6,145 nt of DNA from Eubacteriales Family XIII. Incertae Sedis bacterium (lineage in GTDB: Bacteria > Bacillota_A > Clostridia > Peptostreptococcales > Anaerovoracaceae). Location: positions 1 through 6,145 of the forward strand of contig JAITHG010000251.1 in the NCBI GenBank assembly GCA_031280075.1. The letters are read 5' to 3'. The notes under the pieces were generated by a model. The model saw nothing but the letters and a program-made list of their open reading frames with translations, searched no databases and was not told the DNA's origin. Positions 5,051 through 6,145 of this stretch are shown in pieces. Each line of letters starts with the position of its first letter. Position 1 is the stretch's first letter. The position numbers and the translations under genes were made by a program.

Positions 5051-6145
5051 TCACGCAAGTACGATGCGGACATACTTCTTCTTTCCCCTGCGGATCAAGA
5101 TGCCTTCTTCTCCGAAGTCCTCCGCCCGCAGCGTCATCTTGGGATCCGTCACCTTTTCGCCGTCGATGGTCAGACCGCCCTGCTCGATGGCGCGGAAGCC
5201 CTCGCCGTTGCTTGCGACGAGACCTGATTCGCGGATGAGGTTGACGATGCCGATCCCCTCCGGCGGGAGGCTCTCCTGCTTCAGTCCGTAGGTGGGCACG
5301 TCCTCCATGCTGCCTTCGCCGCCCGGGGCGAACAGGGCGCGGGCAGCCTCGAGCGCCTTGCCTGCTTCTGCCTCGCCGTGCACGAGCTTCGTGACCTCAA
5401 AGGCGAGCGTCTCCTTTGCCCGGTTGATTTCGGAGTCCTTCAGCGCGGCGAGCGCCTCGATCTCGTCCATGGGCAGGAAGGTCAACAGGCGCAGGCAGTT
5501 TGCCACGTCCGCATCCGCGACGTTGCGCCAGTACTGGAAGAACTCGTAGGGTGTGGTCTTCGAGGCATCGAGCCACAGCGCGCCCTTCTGCGTCTTGCCC
5601 ATCTTCTTGCCCTCGCTGGTCTCCAGCAGGGTGAAGGTCATGCCGTAGGCGAGCTCGGATAGCTCGCGGCGGATGAGGTCTGCGCCGCCGAGGATGTTCG
5701 ACCACTGGTCGTCCCCGCCGAACTGCATCTTGCAGCCATAGCGCTTTTTCAGTTCGAGGAAGTCGTAGGACTGCAGCAGCATGTAGTTGAATTCGAGGAA
5801 GCTGAGCCCTGCCTCGAGCCTGTTCTTGTAGCACTCCGCGCGCAGCATGTTGTTGACGGAGAAATGCCGCCCGATGTCGCGGATGAACTCGATGTAGTTG
5901 AGCTCCGTCAGCCAGTCGGCGTTGTTGACGAGCAGCGCGGCATCCTCTCCGAACTCGATGAACTCGCCGAAGAGCCGCTCGAACTTCCTGCCGTTCTCGG
6001 CGATGGTCTCCTTTGTCATGAGCTGGCGCATGTCCGTGCGCCCGGAGGGGTCACCGATCATGGCTGTGCCACCGCCGACGAGGGCGATGGGCCTGTGCCC
6101 GAAGTGCTGCATCCACATCATGATGATGATCTGCATGAAGTGCCC
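5051..6145 (-). CDS. tyrS: Tyrosyl-tRNA synthetase, N-terminus beyond the window
   Basis: This is a class I aminoacyl-tRNA synthetase that charges tRNA-Tyr with tyrosine in the cytoplasm. The visible 364 residues start with GHF, the end of the HIGH motif, so roughly 40 N-terminal residues lie past the right edge. Landmarks in visible numbering are [15 protein letters not shown] (22-36), the substrate-binding YMLLQSYDF (about 121-129), [11 protein letters not shown] (141-151) and the KMSKS-loop equivalent KMGKT (181-185). The C-terminal ~60 residues form an S4 RNA-binding domain ([14 protein letters not shown]). The stop is TGA at 5053-5051 on the - strand. No frameshift or missing catalytic motif is seen. 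Its leader, where a T-box would be expected in Firmicutes, is outside the window. It is followed by its own terminator and has no evident functional link to the other genes. Confidence 0.97.
   Translation of the reverse strand, partial: GHFMQIIIMMWMQHFGHRPIALVGGGTAMIGDPSGRTDMRQLMTKETIAENGRKFERLFGEFIEFGEDAALLVNNADWLTELNYIEFIRDIGRHFSVNNMLRAECYKNRLEAGLSFLEFNYMLLQSYDFLELKKRYGCKMQFGGDDQWSNILGGADLIRRELSELAYGMTFTLLETSEGKKMGKTQKGALWLDASKTTPYEFFQYWRNVADADVANCLRLLTFLPMDEIEALAALKDSEINRAKETLAFEVTKLVHGEAEAGKALEAARALFAPGGEGSMEDVPTYGLKQESLPPEGIGIVNLIRESGLVASNGEGFRAIEQGGLTIDGEKVTDPKMTLRAEDFGEEGILIRRGKKKYVRIVLA

Overview
The window is GC-rich bacterial DNA, packed with genes, and holds four substantial genes plus one small candidate. 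Two arms point toward each other. Rightward (+) are the tail of an Ala/Lys-rich protein (2-139), an OmpR-family response regulator (149-889) and its histidine kinase (886-2700). Leftward (-) are tyrosyl-tRNA synthetase, running in from beyond the right edge (6145-5051), and a secreted multi-domain Ig-like protein (4721-2856). Family resemblance (ArlR/ArlS-like two-component pair, clostridial-type TyrRS with a KMGKT signature, secreted YDG/MBG-type repeat protein) suggests a GC-rich member of the Firmicutes in the broad sense. A Negativicutes genus such as Selenomonas would fit, but this is a guess from sequence style and not a placement.

The left arm looks like one operon. The truncated first gene ends 9 bases before the regulator, and the regulator stop overlaps the kinase GTG start by 4 bases. 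The kinase has a normal HAMP/HisKA/HATPase core. In front of its first transmembrane helix, however, it carries about 215 residues that ArlS-type kinases lack. These consist of eight back-to-back 11-residue Ala/Lys helical repeats with no gap or insertion (residues 11-98), followed by seven Tyr-Ala-Gln-Gly low-complexity repeats (residues 117-199). The 11-residue pattern resembles LEA group 3, synuclein and apolipoprotein-type amphipathic helices. The visible tail of the first gene shows the same 11-residue rhythm. This shared signature, joined to a kinase with almost no external loop, is the most unusual thing in the window.

The kinase and the Ig-like gene converge on a short region (2701-2855) with two GC-rich hairpins. 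The Ig-like protein has a signal peptide, an N-terminal region I do not recognise, YDG-like and MBG-like domains, a nine-glycine hinge, another Ig-like domain and a C-terminal FN3-like domain. It has no visible anchor. Its upstream region (4722-5050) contains the tyrS terminator and a possible 24-codon leader ORF with a good Shine-Dalgarno sequence. TyrS is ordinary and only its N-terminus is missing.
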